A model generated the notes under the pieces. That model did no database searches. It saw only the letters and a program-made list of their open reading frames with translations, and was not told where the DNA came from. This document shows positions 1 to 11,887 of a stretch of DNA of 64,000 nucleotides, piece after piece. Source of the stretch: Sphagnum magellanicum (lineage: Eukaryota; Streptophyta; Sphagnopsida; Sphagnales; Sphagnaceae). Both the position numbers and the translations under genes were made by a program. Position 1 is the stretch's first letter, and each line of letters opens with the position of its first letter. Location of the stretch: the NCBI GenBank assembly GCA_021904315.1, contig CM038919.1, positions 4,402,001 to 4,466,000 of the forward strand. Reading direction: 5' to 3'.

Positions 1-993
1 TTCTGCTCACTTTTTGGCTACACGCAAATCGAGGATGAAACAGGGGTTCGCATGTCAAACTATGGCCCAAAGACTGGGTGACTTTATCAATAACTTTAAT
101 GGTTGAACAAAATCATAAGCCAAGTGTACGTTGTTCAAAATCGTACACCTATACCGCATCACAACCGAGGTTTTTTTTCTTTCAATTTCGTGGTGTAGAT
201 GAAGTGGCGATCATCCATAAGATGATCTAGCCATTTTTGGCTACAGACTAGATATGAAAGTAGTAAAAAAAACAGGATCCTTCTATATATATTGGCTACC
301 TATTGGAACTTATCATAAAAATCTGGCGATCTGGGAACTTTGTTTCTTCGAAATTTTGCAAATTTCGGCCATTTTTTCCATGAAAATCCTTTGCACATAG
401 GTTGAAATCATATTTTTCAGGTCTAAATTTGGCGAAATTTCACCCCCCCCCAAAAAAAAAAAAAACACTGGACACAACTAAAACAAGATTGTACTCAGGA
501 TTCAATTTGCTGAATTCAGGGGTTCGCAAACAGGGGTTGCAGGTCCAAATCAGGATTCAATTTGCTTCAAATGAGTGGAAATTGGTGTCCTAAGGATTTG
601 AACCCTAGACCTCATCTAAAGTGGGCCCTAAATAAGCTTTCTCTCCCAAAATAGAAACATGTTTTATTTAGGGTGTCCCCCACTCGGCCCCCTCACCTGC
701 ATAGCTAAGCAAAAGCCAACAAATTGCCCTTTAGAAAAAGACTGGTGAACTGAACTGACATTGCCATCACTTTTGCATCACAAAACACTTTCCTATGGGT
801 TTGATTGGTTCAAAAAGTACTGCAAAAATAAACCCATCTGGGCGAAGTACCTTCCTTGGGTCATTGGAGAACACAAAATTCCACTCTCTGCACTAGGTAG
901 GTAGGTCGGGGTACAACTGCGCCCAGAGAAATTCATTCATCACACACACATCACTTATCCAATCAAGGATGTTGAATGATGTGTGCAGTATAT

Positions 994-1020
994 GGGGTTT
1001 AGGGTTTAGGGTTAGGGTTT
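994..1020 (+). repeat. interstitial telomere-like repeat (TTTAGGG type)
   Basis: Three near-tandem copies of the Arabidopsis-type telomere unit (TTTAGGG, one shortened to TTAGGG) lie here. Such short blocks are common in plant genomes as promoter telo-boxes or as scars of break repair. No gene starts close by on the plus strand, so the scar reading is as likely as a promoter element. Confidence 0.7.
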
Positions 1021-1479
1021 TCGCCCAGTCTTTTTTTTCCACATTGTGCTTTGTGCAAGGGGTCTCAAATGGTGAGCTGGGGATAATGTCAAGTAAGGGG
1101 CGTCACGTGTTAAAGTTCTGGGGCCAGAGTGACCCCCAGCAGTGCCCCACAAGTGCACCTGCAGTATTGATGGATGGTGTCTGGACAGAGAAACACTTTT
1201 TCATTGTGTTTTCATCCCACAGCTAACACAGTTGTTAGCTATTTAGTACTAACCATGCATCTATGTACCTAGTAGTAGATTGTTGTTCCTGGTACCTATC
1301 AAGGCTAATTTTTTTCATCCATGGCAGGTACTGAATGGTATGGGGTTTGCTTTTTCAAACTTTCATTCCAGTCTGGTAGCCTACTGGTAGTATTATTGGA
1401 TCCAAGGCTGAATTTGGCCTGATATGTGGTAGGTCCCTTGATATTGGTCTGAGGTAGGTAAATGTGGTGGATAAGAACT

Positions 1480-1870
1480 AACCGTTGGTTCTTGTTCCGG
1501 TTATTAAGAATTGATTGAGAACCAGGTTTCTGGTTCTATTTAGGTATGGAACCACAACTGTAACTGAGATTTTTTGAAAAATCAAATGTTTCTGAAATTT
1601 ATTTTGACAAAAATTATGAGTTAACCAGCAGTTTACCACCAGGTCCAGTTCCAGTTAGTAACCACTGGATTGGAACTTGGGTTTGATTTCTGAACCTAAA
1701 CTAGAAACCGAATTCTTTTTCTGGAATTGACCCTAGAACCAGATTCTGAGTTTCATTTATGTGTGGAACTGGAACCAGAACCAAGCTAGTTGTAATTTAT
1801 TTTTTGGAACCAGAATCCAAAATTCTTCATAAAAGTAAAAGAATTGGTATGTACCTGTTATTACCTTTGG
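1480..1870. repeat. dispersed repeat R2, copy 1
   Basis: A degenerate segment with repeated 'ggaaccagaacc'-like words. Its right part (about 1740-1860, 'catttatgtgtggaact' then 'cttcataaaagtaaaa') recurs at about 22490-22710 and 24730-24980, and its distal part again at 45880-46090, all in the same orientation. It has no open frame. It is probably a remnant of one transposable element family. Confidence 0.6.
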
Positions 1871-2201
1871 TCCCAATATTGCCTCAAGTCATACCCAACT
1901 GGTATGTTCTTCAATACTAATACTCATATCAACCCTATTGTATTATAGGTACCTAGGTTGAAGTCTATATGTTGGTTTGACAGTGGTATTAACCAGTGTT
2001 GGGTGGTTACTCAGTTTGGAGGGTTAGAACTGCTGACTCCAATTCCAGTTAGGAAAAAATTAAACTGGTTCTGGGGGGGGCGGGAAATGTATTTGGGATT
2101 TTTTTTTGACTGAAATTCCCAATCAAAAAGGCCATGATTTCTTGTAATGGCATTAAGTAACAATCAAGTGGAAAAAAAAAGGTTTATAACATGATACCAC
2201 G

Positions 2202-2222
2202 CCCCCCCCCCCCCCCCCCCCC
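2202..2222 (+). repeat. poly-C homopolymer (21 nt)
   Basis: An uninterrupted run of 21 C. Its exact length may be affected by sequencing slippage. Confidence 0.9.
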
Positions 2223-3369
2223 AAAATACCTTGTTTAACACATGTAGTGTAAGTTTGTTAACATTTAGTGTCACCTCTAGGCATTTACACCTACAACCAT
2301 ATGAATGAAAACTATTTAATTATCTATTCTAACATCAAGGTCAAGAAAAATTACCTTCCATGTGGATGTAAATTGTAAATGCTATAATAAAGACAACAAA
2401 TTCAAATAGACTATGAAATCATCTAGTCAATTGTGCACATACATGACTAGGTACAACTTATGACTATGATTGTGATTCAAAATGAATGAATCAATCATTT
2501 TCATCCATTTCCCATGGTAATGGTGATGAGTTTGAATGGATTGTGAAGTCATGAAGTCAAATTTGTACATATGACTATAAACATTTAATCATATACATGA
2601 CGATCATATACATGATTTTGACATATTGAATTGGTGGCCTTGCAAGTGGCCCAAGCCAAGAAAAATAATTAGAATGATTTCAAATTTAAAAAGACCAATT
2701 CCTGTGACTATGAACACCTTTGGCTTCCTACATAATCAATCAACCTAATTTATTTCCTAGGGACTTGCATCAACAAAAAGCTTAGGTCTCCAAAGGCCGA
2801 AATGCACCATGTTCCATCTTTATCAAATTTTTTTTCAGACAATAGAATCCTATTGGATCATAGAAATCACAAAATATCTTGTATTGGATTTTGTTAAATT
2901 CCCCCCTTTGTAGAGGGTTGCATATGTTCAAATATGTCATAATTAATCACCATAACTCAAACAACTGGAATAACCAAATGCACTATAAAATGCAAGACTA
3001 CATATAAGCTATGCAATAAAAATTTTTGGTAAAGTCATTCACATTTTGGGCCTTTCTTTCATCGCCTAACCCTTCTTTTAACCCTTATGCACTATTATCC
3101 GTAAGGCAATGAAATTTCATTAAGTTATAGACAAGCCTCCTTAAGTTCGGAAATCGCACGAATGTACGATTTTGATGTTTTTTTGAGCACCTGTTGCCTC
3201 TAAAGGCGTGCAATTCGTGCACTAGTATATTAACTATGGGTTAAGGTTCTCCCCAATCTTATAATTAACCATTGCTACTGGAGATAATAAGAGGCAGTCA
3301 GTCTTCTTCTACAACTAATAACAACTAATAACCAGCAGCGGAAGAGGAAGAAGACAAGACAACGAGGTG

Positions 3370-3885
3370 CTAATTCCCTTCTTGGAGTGCCATCTCGTTG
3401 AAAGTTTGTCGCAACTTCTCAAGTTGCCTCGAATGCAATATGCCTTCCAGAGAGAAGCTTATGAGTGCAAAACGATGATCATCTTTCTCAAGTTGCCTCG
3501 AGTGCAATATGCCTTCCAGAGAGAAGCTTGTGAGTGCAGAACGATGATCATCCTTCTCATAGTTGATGGTTGAGAAATCAGCCTCCACAGTCACCGTTCC
3601 AAGCATAATGTTGACCAAACCAGCTGCAAAGCGAAGCATGTAGGGGAAACGACTACCAAGTGGCCGCCATGCTTTCCCAAAATCAGAGTCTTTGCTTCCT
3701 TTCGTCAGGGCTGCCTTGAGGTTTGAGTCTCGGGATATCAATCGCACAAGCTGCTCAAACTCATTGGCATAACTTATAGATATAGGGAAGTCTGAAATAC
3801 TTACCAACCAGGTAGATAATGAAAAGGGATGGCATGAAAAGTTATCAGCTGGGTAGGATATGTAACTCCCCCAATACATATCCAT
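3370..3885 (-). pseudogene. hAT-superfamily transposase, C-terminal dimerisation domain remnant
   Basis: A 171-codon open stretch resembles the C-terminal (dimerisation) end of hAT transposases: a W..(F)..RFP..L..F..GL motif, then a 'TVTVEADFS' block corresponding to the E-x-x-FS signature, then 'YEKDDHR' and 'LEGILHSRQ'. The N-terminal BED finger and the catalytic region are absent. The sequence upstream on the minus strand (3.9-4.2 kb) is broken by stops. The C-terminus contains a 23-residue in-frame tandem duplication from a 69-bp repeat. No terminal inverted repeats were found. This is a dead fragment; the family call rests on motif resemblance only. Confidence 0.6.
3415..3555 (+). repeat. 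69-bp tandem duplication, two copies
   Basis: Two adjacent copies of a 69-bp unit, starting 'aagttgcctcga' at about 3421 and 3490, differ by about five substitutions. The duplication is a multiple of three and keeps the frame of the hAT remnant, so the block 'EKDDHR..L..FSLEGILHSRQL' occurs twice. Confidence 0.9.
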
Positions 3886-4199
3886 GGGTTTATCTGGGCA
3901 AAGGACTTACTTGTCCAACATTGGTGGCAAAGTCTTTCGGATTTTAGGGTTCCCTACAAAGGTATCTTTGAGTATGGGAAGAGGCCAAAACAACCAAAGT
4001 ATCACCAAAAGCACACAAGTCATGGCATCCAAAGGGCTCATAAAAAATTAAATTAACACCTAAAGTAGGGTCAAGAAATACAAAATTTGAATAAAGTCTT
4101 TGGAGAGCCCCCAAGAATATGAAGGTTAACATTTGCAATATTATTAGATGGAGACTTGGGAGACAATAAATACCCTCCACCAAGCTCTCTCCTGCACAT

Positions 4200-6390
4200 T
4201 TTTGGGCTTGTCTTTTTGTGTCCTACATGAATTTTGCATAGAATCACATTCCATACTGTTTGTTTGGCATGTTATGCAGTTTATTACCATAGTACCTTGA
4301 CAGGTTTGACAAAAATTATATTAATTCTTAAAATGCCAAAATTTTAGAATATTAAGGTCCTTTCTTGCGGAAAATATAAAAAAACTCTGGTTTACTAAAG
4401 CCAAAATTTGTTTATCGGTGCCTTTTATAGGCACGACAATATAATTCTCCGCAGAACTGCATTGTTTTTATTACAAGGTCCTTAAATTTCTTCCTTTTTT
4501 GACTTTGTGTATGGAACAAATTTAAAAGATAATATTCCTCAATGCCTGATGGTATGCCAGTGGTTAATGTAATATCTCTTGCAGGGGAGGATCAGGGGAA
4601 AAAAACCTATGCTTATTATGCTGGGAGCCTTTTATGCAAAACATTGAAGATGAAGAACATGCGAATATTTTTTAATTTAACTATTTTTTGGTCAAAAATT
4701 CAGAAATTTTTTTTTTTTTTTGCACTGAGATCAATTATTCAAAATAAAATAATTCTCTGGTAGCGAGATGCCGAACATGAAAAGGTACTACAATATTATT
4801 ATTATTATTATTTTCTACATCTTTTGTTGTCCCACACCAATTTCAAATTTGATACATCTTAAAAGTTTAATTAGTGCATTTTAAAAATGAGAATATCAAC
4901 CAATGTTGTGTGTGTAAGTGTCAATGTTTGTATATATAGCATGTAAATAATGTGTAAGTGTAGATCTTGTGTATATACAAAAAATAAAATTATGCACGAC
5001 GATAATATAAGTGTAAGAAATTTGAACATGTAAATATAAATATTTGTCAAATACATTTACACAACCCTATTTTGGGGTGTGTATAAAATGTATATATTAT
5101 ATACCCTTGATGATTAACAAATCCATATTAATTAATCTAATTGGTTGTGGTGCATCTCAAAGCACAAATGCTTTGATGGGCCATTTGGTTGGCCTATCAC
5201 CAAAAACATTATGAAATCTCCTCTAAGTAGAAATCATATATTTTCTATTATTTTACATTTATATTTTTTTAATGGCATAGAATACATTTATATAATTTTA
5301 TATCTACACATCTTATTTTGTACATTTACACGAATGTAGATGAATATTAGACTACAAAATATAAATAAATTTCATTATGGGATTTACACTTACAATAAAT
5401 GATTCACACACATAACATTGACATCAACGTAGTTCTTGGCACTAAATAACAACAGACATATTCTTTATTTGTTCTAAAAGGAGGGTCAAACCAATCAAAC
5501 ATTGTGATAGAACCATGTGGCTTTGTGCAAGGCCAACTATCAACCATTTTTCGGGTTGGACAAAGTCATTGGGCTTGGGGCTACTAGGTTGTAGTTTCAG
5601 CAAAGAAAGGAGTACACATGGCAAAAACAGAAGACCAAACTAATATTCTCAACTAAACTGGTTCTCAGGGGAGTTTCACCCCTAATTTTGGATTCATTCC
5701 AATTACACCTAGATTGCTACCCATATTTCTTTTAAATCAAGCATTATCAAAATATGATCTTACAAACCTTTAGAATTGATGCCCAATTTCACTAAATTTA
5801 GGGATGAAACAACAATTAAAGGGTCAAACTAAGGCCAAAACATAGGATGACTTTAGGGGTAACTCTATAAATATTTGTAGTCTCCAAAATTCTAAGGTCA
5901 AATGTTGATGGAAATATAGATGGTTATGACCTAACTATCATAATGTATTAACCAATGTTGGACAAGTACTAAGTTAGAACCCTATATGTAGATGTCTTGG
6001 TATCAAAGAACATCTAGATCAGTTATGAACTACAAAAACAACCATATTAGTCTCATTTGTCTTAGAGTGATCAGTGTGTCCTAGAGTGGAACCTCAAGAC
6101 AAATAGATTATAATATCCTGTTAGAAGGCAAGGATTTGGTCCTTGGGACACAAGCTTGCACAGCCTAGGACTTGGTGTCTTAGGATAGAATGTCTTTAAA
6201 AACCTACAACCATAAGGTTTGAGGGCCTAGGATAGGAGGATTTCAAGACTTAGTACTTGTTGGCTAAGGGACATGGGCATTAAACCTTGTAATTTCAAAG
6301 GCCTAAGACATGAAGGTTTAGGGACATGCAACCATGTCTTAACATATGATCATTACAGGATCTAAAGTGTTAAGAGCATGTGACATCCTC
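4200..6390. other. AT-rich intergenic DNA, no gene seen
   Basis: No exon-like open frame with a recognisable family signature. There is a T-run near 4708-4721, an (ATT)6 microsatellite at 4795-4812 and long AT-rich tracts. The short open frames are low-complexity. Confidence 0.6.
4795..4812 (+). repeat. (ATT)6 microsatellite
   Basis: Six uninterrupted ATT units. Confidence 0.9.
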
Positions 6391-6539
6391 TTTTATGAAT
6401 GAAATTGTAGCATGTTTTTCATAATTGGGCTTGCCATTGTGAAGATCCATGGTAGGGTAGGCAAGTCAGTGTCCAAACAGTTAAGGTAGGATTTGCTCAT
6501 TGTTTTTGTATGAGGGCCCCATTTTTTATGGTGTACAAA

Positions 6540-8165
6540 AAATAGATGGAGCTCTCCTCTTGACGCATCTGTCACACTAAAAATCAGTAAAAACAGACTA
6601 AAGGCAAGAAAATTATGACCCCCTGAAGTAGGGGGGCTCGTTTTTACAAAAAAATTCTTGATCAAACAATTCACAGCTTATTTCTGAACCCCTCAAAAAG
6701 TCCTTAAATATTATTTTGTTGTTTAAAGAGCTACAAGATGACTTGTAAAGCTTAAGATGGTGATTGCAAAGCAATTTAAATCACTCAATTTGAACAAAAA
6801 AAATGAGAAAGTTATGCACTGATGAACTTAGAAGGGTAAAAAAAAGGTGTTTTTCAATTCAAAAAAATGTTTTTTTTTTAAGTGCTTTTTTTTGGCATCC
6901 TTTGGCTTTGCAATTCAAAGATGATTTGTAGAGCTTGAGAAAGCACTCCTATAACATTTTAAATCACTCAAAATGGAGATGAATTGAGAAAGATCTACCA
7001 AATCGTTCAATGATAAGTTAATGTTCAATGATAAGCATATCTACCCTAATGACAAGTCTCAAGCCCTAAACCAAATGTCCTATGCCCTAAGAACCTTAAG
7101 CCCGGAGTCCTATAAACATCTTAACACAAATGTTTTGCAAACACAATGAACCCAATGTCCTTGGGGCCATTATGAAATAACCCTAGGCCACATAATTTTA
7201 AAAATGAGGTAAAATCAATGTGTTTTGGTCTATTGTTTGACCTTAAACTGTGAAGTTTAACCCAAGCCAAAGCACACTTTGGCTTGGGCATTTTGGCCTA
7301 GTGTTAAAAATATTTTCAAGCATATTGGCTTAGGGTTAGAATATTTGTTAACATCTTGGTTTAAGATTGGCATCTTGGCTTAGGGTTAAAATAAACTTTT
7401 GGCATCTTGACCTAGAGTAGATGACTCTGGCCTAGTCCTGAGTCATTCCCAGTATGGCTCTTTTTGTATTCCATAATTGCTATGGCATGCGGCAAGCAAC
7501 TTGATACCAATACCTGCTTGATAGGGACTTGAGGTAATATTAGTTTAATACCAGGGCTATATATTGGTCTCAAAATCAGGTATTTACTATATACCTGCCA
7601 CATATGAGCCAAAATCCAGCCTCAAACCCTAATAGGGTAGACTGGCCCATCACTAATCGCTTGCCTATGACCGAACATTTATTTATATCTTCATCATATG
7701 TGCTTCATTTTGAATGATTTAAAATGTTATAAGAGCAGTACCTCAATCTCTGGAATCCATCTTTGAAGTGCAAACGAAAAGGGTTAATGAAAAAATGACA
7801 AGAAAAAAAATAGGGTTTCCAACTTACAAAACACGTTTTTTTTTCTTTCCTTCTCTTTGGACCCCCTCGTACTTTCAAACCTCATAACTTTCTTATTTCT
7901 TTTTCATTTTCAACAATTTAAAGTGCTATAGGAGTGCCACCTGAAATTCTACAGATCATCTTGAAACTCTAATAGCAACAGAGCAACATACAAGAAATTT
8001 TTTGGGTGTTCAGGAACCAGCCTTTGTAGTGTTCGGTGGTTTGTTTTTTAAGTTCTTGACCCTCTTTACTGTTGAGGGCCATAACTCCCTCATTTCTAAT
8101 CCGTTTTTGATGGTTGTTAGTGTGTCAGATGCACCAAGGGGAGGGGTTCAAGTTTTGTTAGGACA
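6540..8165. repeat. large imperfect inverted repeat R6
   Basis: Outer arms at about 6540-6680 and 8035-8165 are complementary, sharing the 'gtcataattttctt'/'gccataactccctc' region followed by 'gtgtgacagatgc'/'gtgtcagatgc'. Inside them, a unit of the form 'agatgatttgtagagctt...cactcctataacatttt' appears twice in plus orientation (about 6725-6830 and 6905-6990) and twice in minus orientation (about 7690-7790 and 7870-7970). The centre (7.0-7.65 kb) is unrelated, with degenerate 'ggcttagggttaaaat' words. No coding capacity is evident. It could be a foldback element or two insertions in opposite orientation. Confidence 0.6.
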
Positions 8166-8580
8166 CGAGAAACAACAGATCCCTCCCCTTGGATCCAGCC
8201 TGCCCTGAGCACTAAAGTGCTCAGTCACCGGCCGGTGTACCCTACCAGGACCAGGTCGGTACAATTGTTTTTTAAAAATTCAGCAGCAGTATCAGGCTGG
8301 TATTTTTAAAAATTTGAACAGATGTGATACCGATACCAGTTGGTGTGTTCAAAAGTGGATACCCACTGAACACTGGTATGAGGAACTGAGCAAAGCAGGG
8401 TTTATTGCTCACCAGATTCATCCACATGGTACTTATTATTAGTCTCAGAATGTGAGCTTGGCAGACTGTTAACTTATCTGAGGACCCTTACAAATCTGGG
8501 GAAAGTTTGTTGGCAATTCTTGTTGTGTGTGTCAATGTTGACAAAATATTCACATTCTGCCAAAAAGGAGTCTCGCAGAG

Positions 8581-8604
8581 GTGTGTGTGTGTGTGTGTGT
8601 GTGT
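8581..8604 (+). repeat. (GT)12 microsatellite
   Basis: An uninterrupted GT dinucleotide run. It explains the His/Thr-rich chance frames read across it on the minus strand. Confidence 0.95.
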
Positions 8605-8695
8605 ATATGTATGTAGGTAGACAGTCATGGGTTTCATGGAAAGGGACCAGCAAAGACTTTGGGGACGGGCCTGGATTGCATGATGCATGAATGTT

Positions 8696-8773
8696 GCAGA
8701 TTGTCAACAATGACAATTGCATCCTTTTCATGCCGCAGATTGTCAACAAGGACAATTGCATCCTTTTATTGCT
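8696..8773 (+). repeat. 39-bp tandem duplication
   Basis: Two adjacent 39-bp units beginning 'gcagattgtcaacaa', with a few substitutions between them. A third partial start ('gcagatctga') follows. Confidence 0.85.
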
Positions 8774-9585
8774 GCAGATCTGACGCAAGTCCAAACGTTT
8801 GCAAAAAGGTTCACTTTGCTGTCTTCCTTGTAAGTGCCTGGACAGTGGACATGGAAACAGCACTGATACCCACAAAGGTTGTAGGGGGGTTTTCTAATTG
8901 TAGCCAAAAGCCTAGGGACAAGGTAAATTACAACTCTGTCCTTGACTCAAAGGTGATGCTCTAAGGTCTACACCAATGTTGAGCAGCTATTAGAAATTAC
9001 CAGTTTGAACCCCGTGCCTAATGCACAGGTGTGTGTGTGTATTTGACTGTACATTACATATGTGCCAAAAAAGTATATTACGCAGTGATGGTCAAGTGTT
9101 GCAGGCGACATGCAGCAGCTTATCGGACAACACAAAATGCTTTCCCATATTTTTGGTTGAACAAATCACAAAATTTTTTTTTAAAAAATCACTAAATGCG
9201 AGTATGCCAAAAAAAGTCACATAGCACTAATTTTTTTAATGTTTGGAAAAAATTATCTGAACTATAGAAAACTGGCAAAAACAAAAAAAAACTGTCCCAA
9301 ACATTAAAACCTGTGTCCAAATGTGACAAAGTATTTTTTCCTACCAAAAAAAAAGATGCATTTCTCAAAAAAAATTGCAATGTTTTTCTTTAAGAAAAAA
9401 ATTTTGTGAAAAAAAAATCCTCTTTTATTTTTTTGAGAGTTTTAACTCATAATTTTGAGAGAATTCACCATGAAACAAATTGGTCAGATTCTGGGTTGGG
9501 TGGATTATTTTATTTTATTTTATTTCTAATTTGATGACATCTGCTAAAAATATTATTAATTTTCAATTCACTATATATATGTGTA

Positions 9586-9860
9586 TTTCACTCTTTCTCC
9601 GCCCCATTGGAGTAAACAGACCATGACAAGATGAATGGATGATTAAACAGATGTGAAGCATCATTTCATCCATCTGTCCCGTCATTGCAAGGCTTTGGCA
9701 TGTGTGCCATCTCTTCCTATTGCTTTCTCCAACAAGCCACATTTGTATTCCACTCTTTCTCTGCCCCCTCGGAGTAAACAGACCATGATGGGATGAATCA
9801 ATGACCGGACAGATGGACGAATGGATGACGGGACAGATGGATGAAATGATGCTTCAAGAC
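9586..9860. repeat. short element with perfect 32-bp inverted repeat and direct repeat
   Basis: Positions 9654-9685 and 9825-9856 are exact reverse complements over 32 bases, separated by 139 bases. Overlapping this, a direct repeat ('tccactctttctctgcccc' then 'ggagtaaacagaccatga') occurs at about 9588-9627 and 9748-9787. Sub-repeats of 'gacagatgga' lie in the right half. It is non-coding and looks like a small foldback or MITE-like insertion. Confidence 0.8.
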
Positions 9861-9899
9861 GTCCTTTACTATATGTAATACCAAACCCCATTCAAGTAT

Positions 9900-11700
9900 C
9901 AGGGCAATTCTTTAGGTTGATAACTACAATTCTAAAAAATCAAGAAACAACCCATTCTGATACATAACCATGCTCCTCAAATAGGTACCTAGAAAACCAC
10001 CGGTTCTTCATGAAACTTGATAATTCTTTGATTCTGAACCTTTGATTCTGATGTGGCATTGAGATCATATCTCTCTAGAACTTCTCATAGAACATCATTA
10101 AATTTTAGGTTTGGCTGTTGACATTCAATCTTCAAACACATATGTATGTCCAAAGGATCCCTCCCTTCATAAGAAAGAAAGTTCAAACTCTCAAACCCAC
10201 ATGTACCCCATATCTCTCCTTCTAAAAAATCCCACATCCATCTTTTTAAGAATTTCCCATGTCCCCCTTGTTTAGGGGATTTTAAGAATTCATGCCCATT
10301 TGTTGATTTCCCCAAGACAGACCTCTCAACAATTCTTCACAATGTCCATGTATGTAACTACTGATCATACTCCACTTTATCGCAAAGTTCCAACCATAAT
10401 TCCCAAAAACCAGAGAAGAATGAAAAAGGTCTTCAAACCCTTGGTGATAGACTTAAATATACTGATGGCACATTCCAATCATTGCTCCAATGCTTTCCTA
10501 GAGTAACAACCAAAACCTCACTCTGTTCTACGTTCCTGCTTCACCTTAGTCCATCTTTTAAATCCTTTTCCACACTACCATTGTCCACCATTGCCAAACT
10601 CATGTGTTCATCACACACCAAAAGTTGAGAATCCACCATCAAAAGGAAAAAGCACTAGAAATAAGAATCCAACATCACAGCACACATCGACACCTAATAG
10701 CAAACCACATGCCACAATGGTTTCAATGCACCATTTACTAATGGCAATAATCATCTACAACATATAAAACATAACAAACAAACATAGTTATTTTGAAAAA
10801 GATATACCTCTTCATTCTGCTAATGATGCTCACACCATCATGAACATGAAACAATCAATCAAAAGTTAAGACAACTTTTGACATTGTTCCATCCAACTTT
10901 CTCCCTTTTACATCCAACAATATTTTAGGTAACATAGCATCATCCATCAGTATGTACCATGTGTATTGCCGACCTCTTAATTGTGTTTCAATTGTAAAAG
11001 CCGGTCCATCAGCAATAGTAAAATGACCTCTATACTTTAGATGAAGTATCGCCCTTCAAATAGTGTGAAAATGCATTTGAACTTTGGATTTTGAAAATGG
11101 AATGGGCTAGCAGGAGGCCATTCCATTCCATGACCTTAAGGTTTGGGGTGAAAGATTATGTCATGTAATGTGGTTATAGAAATACATAATCTATCACCCC
11201 AAACCTCAGTGACCTCTCACAGTCCTCTTGAGTCTTGTTCTTTCTTTACACTATTTCAACCATGGTTTGCATTCAATCCCAAGCAAAGATTTTCAAAAGG
11301 GGCAAAAGGTGACCAAACACACATAGTCAAAGTTACACTCAAAGTCCTAAGAGAAAGGAAAATTGCCAAAGTAAAATGGATATTTTACAATTGGTGAAAC
11401 CAAAATCAAAACCAAAACAGTAAGAAAATCTGTGCCTCCCTTTGTGCCCAAAAATCTCACAACGTTCCCAGATAAAAAATTGAAGTCTAAAGGAGGCTAC
11501 CCATGCACATACCTTATTAGGGCATGGTTCTCTGAACTTTGTGAACCTAGTTACTGCAGTTGTGTTCTTTTATGCTAATCCAAAAATTCTCTCGAAACTG
11601 CGTAATCAAAATCTAGCTTGGGGGTTCCAGCGGTCTTCCAACCCTAAATTTAGTTTCTGAGATGATACTGCACCTTAATCATGATCAGCATTTGCATTGA
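9900..11700. other. intergenic DNA downstream of the glycosyltransferase, no gene seen
   Basis: Open frames on both strands are short and without family signatures, and none has convincing exon borders. This DNA lies 3' of the minus-strand glycosyltransferase gene, so its 3' UTR and polyadenylation site should lie just below 11780. Confidence 0.55.
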
Positions 11701-11779
11701 AAATTCTTCAGTGCATAGAAGTGTGTACAAACAAGGGATGATGAATTTACAACAAAGTGGGGAAGAAAAAAGAAAAAAC

Positions 11780-11887
11780 TTAATCAGTAGCACCAAGAAA
11801 ACTTTCACCCTCTCTGCAAGCACCAACATGGATATCAATTTGTTTGCTTCCCCAATCCTGGATTCGACAACATGACCTTCGAGGTAT
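11780..11887 (-). CDS. exon 4 (last) of the glycosyltransferase gene
   Basis: 36 codons including the TAA stop. The acceptor AG at 11889-11888 is preceded by a pyrimidine-rich stretch. It begins IPRRSCCRIQDW, matching the Cys-Cys block that ends this family, followed by a short non-conserved tail. Confidence 0.8.
   Translation of the reverse strand: MPRRSCCRIQDWGSKQIDIHVGACREGESFLGATD

Larger units (their letters stand above)
1..3360. other. AT-rich intergenic DNA with degenerate repeats
   Basis: No convincing coding exon is visible on either strand. The stretch holds a MITE-like segment near 170-340 (related to copies near 39.7, 41.8 and 58.1-58.5 kb), a short telomere-like block at 994-1020, a degenerate repeat rich in 'ggaactggaacc' words at about 1480-1870, and a homopolymer of 21 C at 2202-2222. 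The short open frames here are low-complexity or lack any family signature, so I treat them as chance. Confidence 0.6.

Noticed and set aside
8474..8875. Minus-strand open frames rich in His/Thr and Leu
   Set aside because: They read through the (GT)12 microsatellite and a 39-bp tandem duplication; no family signal or exon borders.
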